The notes under the pieces were generated by a model that saw only the letters and a program-made list of their open reading frames with translations, ran no database searches and had not been told where the DNA came from. Shown one piece after another: positions 63,091 to 64,000 of a stretch of DNA of 64,000 bases. Origin of the DNA: Bacteroidia bacterium (GTDB lineage Bacteria; Bacteroidota; Bacteroidia; Flavobacteriales; Flavobacteriaceae); the NCBI GenBank assembly GCA_030427585.1, contig JAUIBW010000001.1:124001-188000 (forward strand), read 5' to 3'. The translations under genes were made by a program, and so were the position numbers. Positions within the stretch are counted from its first letter, which is position 1. Every line of letters starts with the position of its first letter.

Positions 63091-64000
63091 TTATCTTTTT
63101 ATTTCTAACATCAATTGTTTAATAATACCTTTTATTAGATTTAGAAATTTATCATCTATAATTTTTTCATCATAATATTTAATCACAAACTCTTCTTTAT
63201 GTTGAATGATATAGCTTTCTTCTTTAAAAGTAATATTTAACTCAGTTTTTAGATTTTTACTAGTATCATCAATTTTTTTATTAAACTTATAGCTATACTT
63301 AATATGAGTCATTTCCTCATGCACTTCTTTAGTATCTAGCATCTTTTGATAAGTGTCAAAATCTTTTAAATCACCTGTCCTTGTAAAATAAGTACTTTCA
63401 GGATCGAATCCTCCACTGATATGTTTTGATGTTGACATGAAAAAATCTGAAAACTTATCTAGTTTATGTTTCAAGTATGAAAATACTTCAAAAGAAATCT
63501 TAGGAAAAGAAGAAGAATCTCTGAATTTTCTTACTTCTGTTTTGAAGCCAATTTCTTTTCTAAACAAAGCAATTTCCTTATCCAAATCATCTGGTTCAGA
63601 AATATCTTCTCCTGCTATTGCTTTTGAGTAGATTTTTAATGAATCCTTAACCGAATTTGAAATGTATTCAATAATTGGGATAATTTGTCCATTATCAGCT
63701 TGAGAAAGACATCCATAATATTCCTGTTTGGTTTCCTGTCTAATTACTGCAACAGGGTATCCAAATTTAAGTAAGATAAAATTGGTGAGTATTCTTGTCA
63801 TCCTACCATTACCATCATCAAATGGATGTATTGCGACAAATCGATGATGAAAAACCGAGGCTAACACAAGAGGGTGAATATCTTCATGATCTAAAGCAGT
63901 ATTAAACCAATCTACTAATTCTTTCATTTTAACAGGAGTCTCCTCTGGTGTAGCATAATAATGAATTTCTCCTGTTGCCGTTTGTACATGATTAGGAGAA
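63091..64000 (-). CDS. Fic-family protein (partial, 5' end beyond window)
   Basis: At least 302 residues; the frame is open from 63999 downstream to the stop at 63091, and the start lies outside. The Fic core is HPFDDGNGRMTRI (catalytic HPFx(D/E)GNGR), preceded by LVDWFN and ASVFHHRFVAIHPF. The upstream residues PNHVQTATGEIHYYATPEETP match the usual approach to a Fic domain. Fic enzymes transfer AMP onto proteins. A helical and beta-rich C-terminal part of about 180 residues follows without a known motif. Target unknown. Confidence 0.9.
   Translation of the reverse strand, partial: SPNHVQTATGEIHYYATPEETPVKMKELVDWFNTALDHEDIHPLVLASVFHHRFVAIHPFDDGNGRMTRILTNFILLKFGYPVAVIRQETKQEYYGCLSQADNGQIIPIIEYISNSVKDSLKIYSKAIAGEDISEPDDLDKEIALFRKEIGFKTEVRKFRDSSSFPKISFEVFSYLKHKLDKFSDFFMSTSKHISGGFDPESTYFTRTGDLKDFDTYQKMLDTKEVHEEMTHIKYSYKFNKKIDDTSKNLKTELNITFKEESYIIQHKEEFVIKYYDEKIIDDKFLNLIKGIIKQLMLEIKR

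Overview
The window is AT-rich DNA from a member of the Bacteroidota, most likely a marine Flavobacteriaceae. Grounds: Bacteroidota-type promoters (TTTG about 20 bases before TAnnTTTG), few Shine-Dalgarno sequences, a TonB-linked outer-membrane receptor with a carboxypeptidase-regulatory domain, a PUR/DUF3276 protein, a long NusB, a cyclophilin-FKBP fusion and GG-leader peptides typical of the group. The genus cannot be fixed from sequence alone. I see no rRNA, tRNA or CRISPR array.

Layout. 0-7 kb: ferritin, a decayed PAS gene, an FMN-binding/4-TM/porin cassette, HMG-CoA lyase and a prolyl oligopeptidase lipoprotein. 7-9 kb: a small GG-leader peptide beside a membrane TPR-AraC regulator. 9.5-17 kb: a complete graspetide ('grasp-with-spasm') locus: one intact precursor, a second precursor carrying a one-base frameshift, an ATP-grasp ligase, a 69-aa unknown protein, a SPASM protein, a C39 peptidase-ABC exporter and its HlyD partner. 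17-32 kb: housekeeping genes (pyrD, pepT, yajC, nusB, leucine dehydrogenase, an ABC exporter, an M14 peptidase, a PPIase fusion). 32-40 kb: a LytS/LytTR two-component pair next to a class I lanthipeptide locus (lanC, precursor, split lanB) without its own exporter. 40.4-40.9 kb: a dead IS200-type element. 41-47 kb: recQ, a kdsD-tatC-AhpD-like-lptB operon and pssA. 47.5-48 kb: two tandem Cys-rich GG-leader peptides with no modification enzymes. 48.5-64 kb: lnt, an ABC-F protein, a PAS protein, a LolD/MacB-type ATPase, a solute symporter, a TonB-family receptor, fabH, htpG and a Fic gene that runs off the end.

Two themes stand out. First, four separate loci encode five GG-leader peptides (one of them frameshifted), while only one peptidase-exporter that could cut after GG is present, so sharing of that exporter is plausible. 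Second, the right-hand part carries five copies of TGTAAC(A/T)-N15-CGT(C/T), all on the + strand. They lie upstream of lnt, the LolD-like ATPase and the TonB-family receptor, upstream of a possible small RNA, and inside the 3' region after the receptor. This looks like an extracytoplasmic-function (ECF) sigma regulon for envelope biogenesis with attached small RNAs. It is an inference from sequence only.
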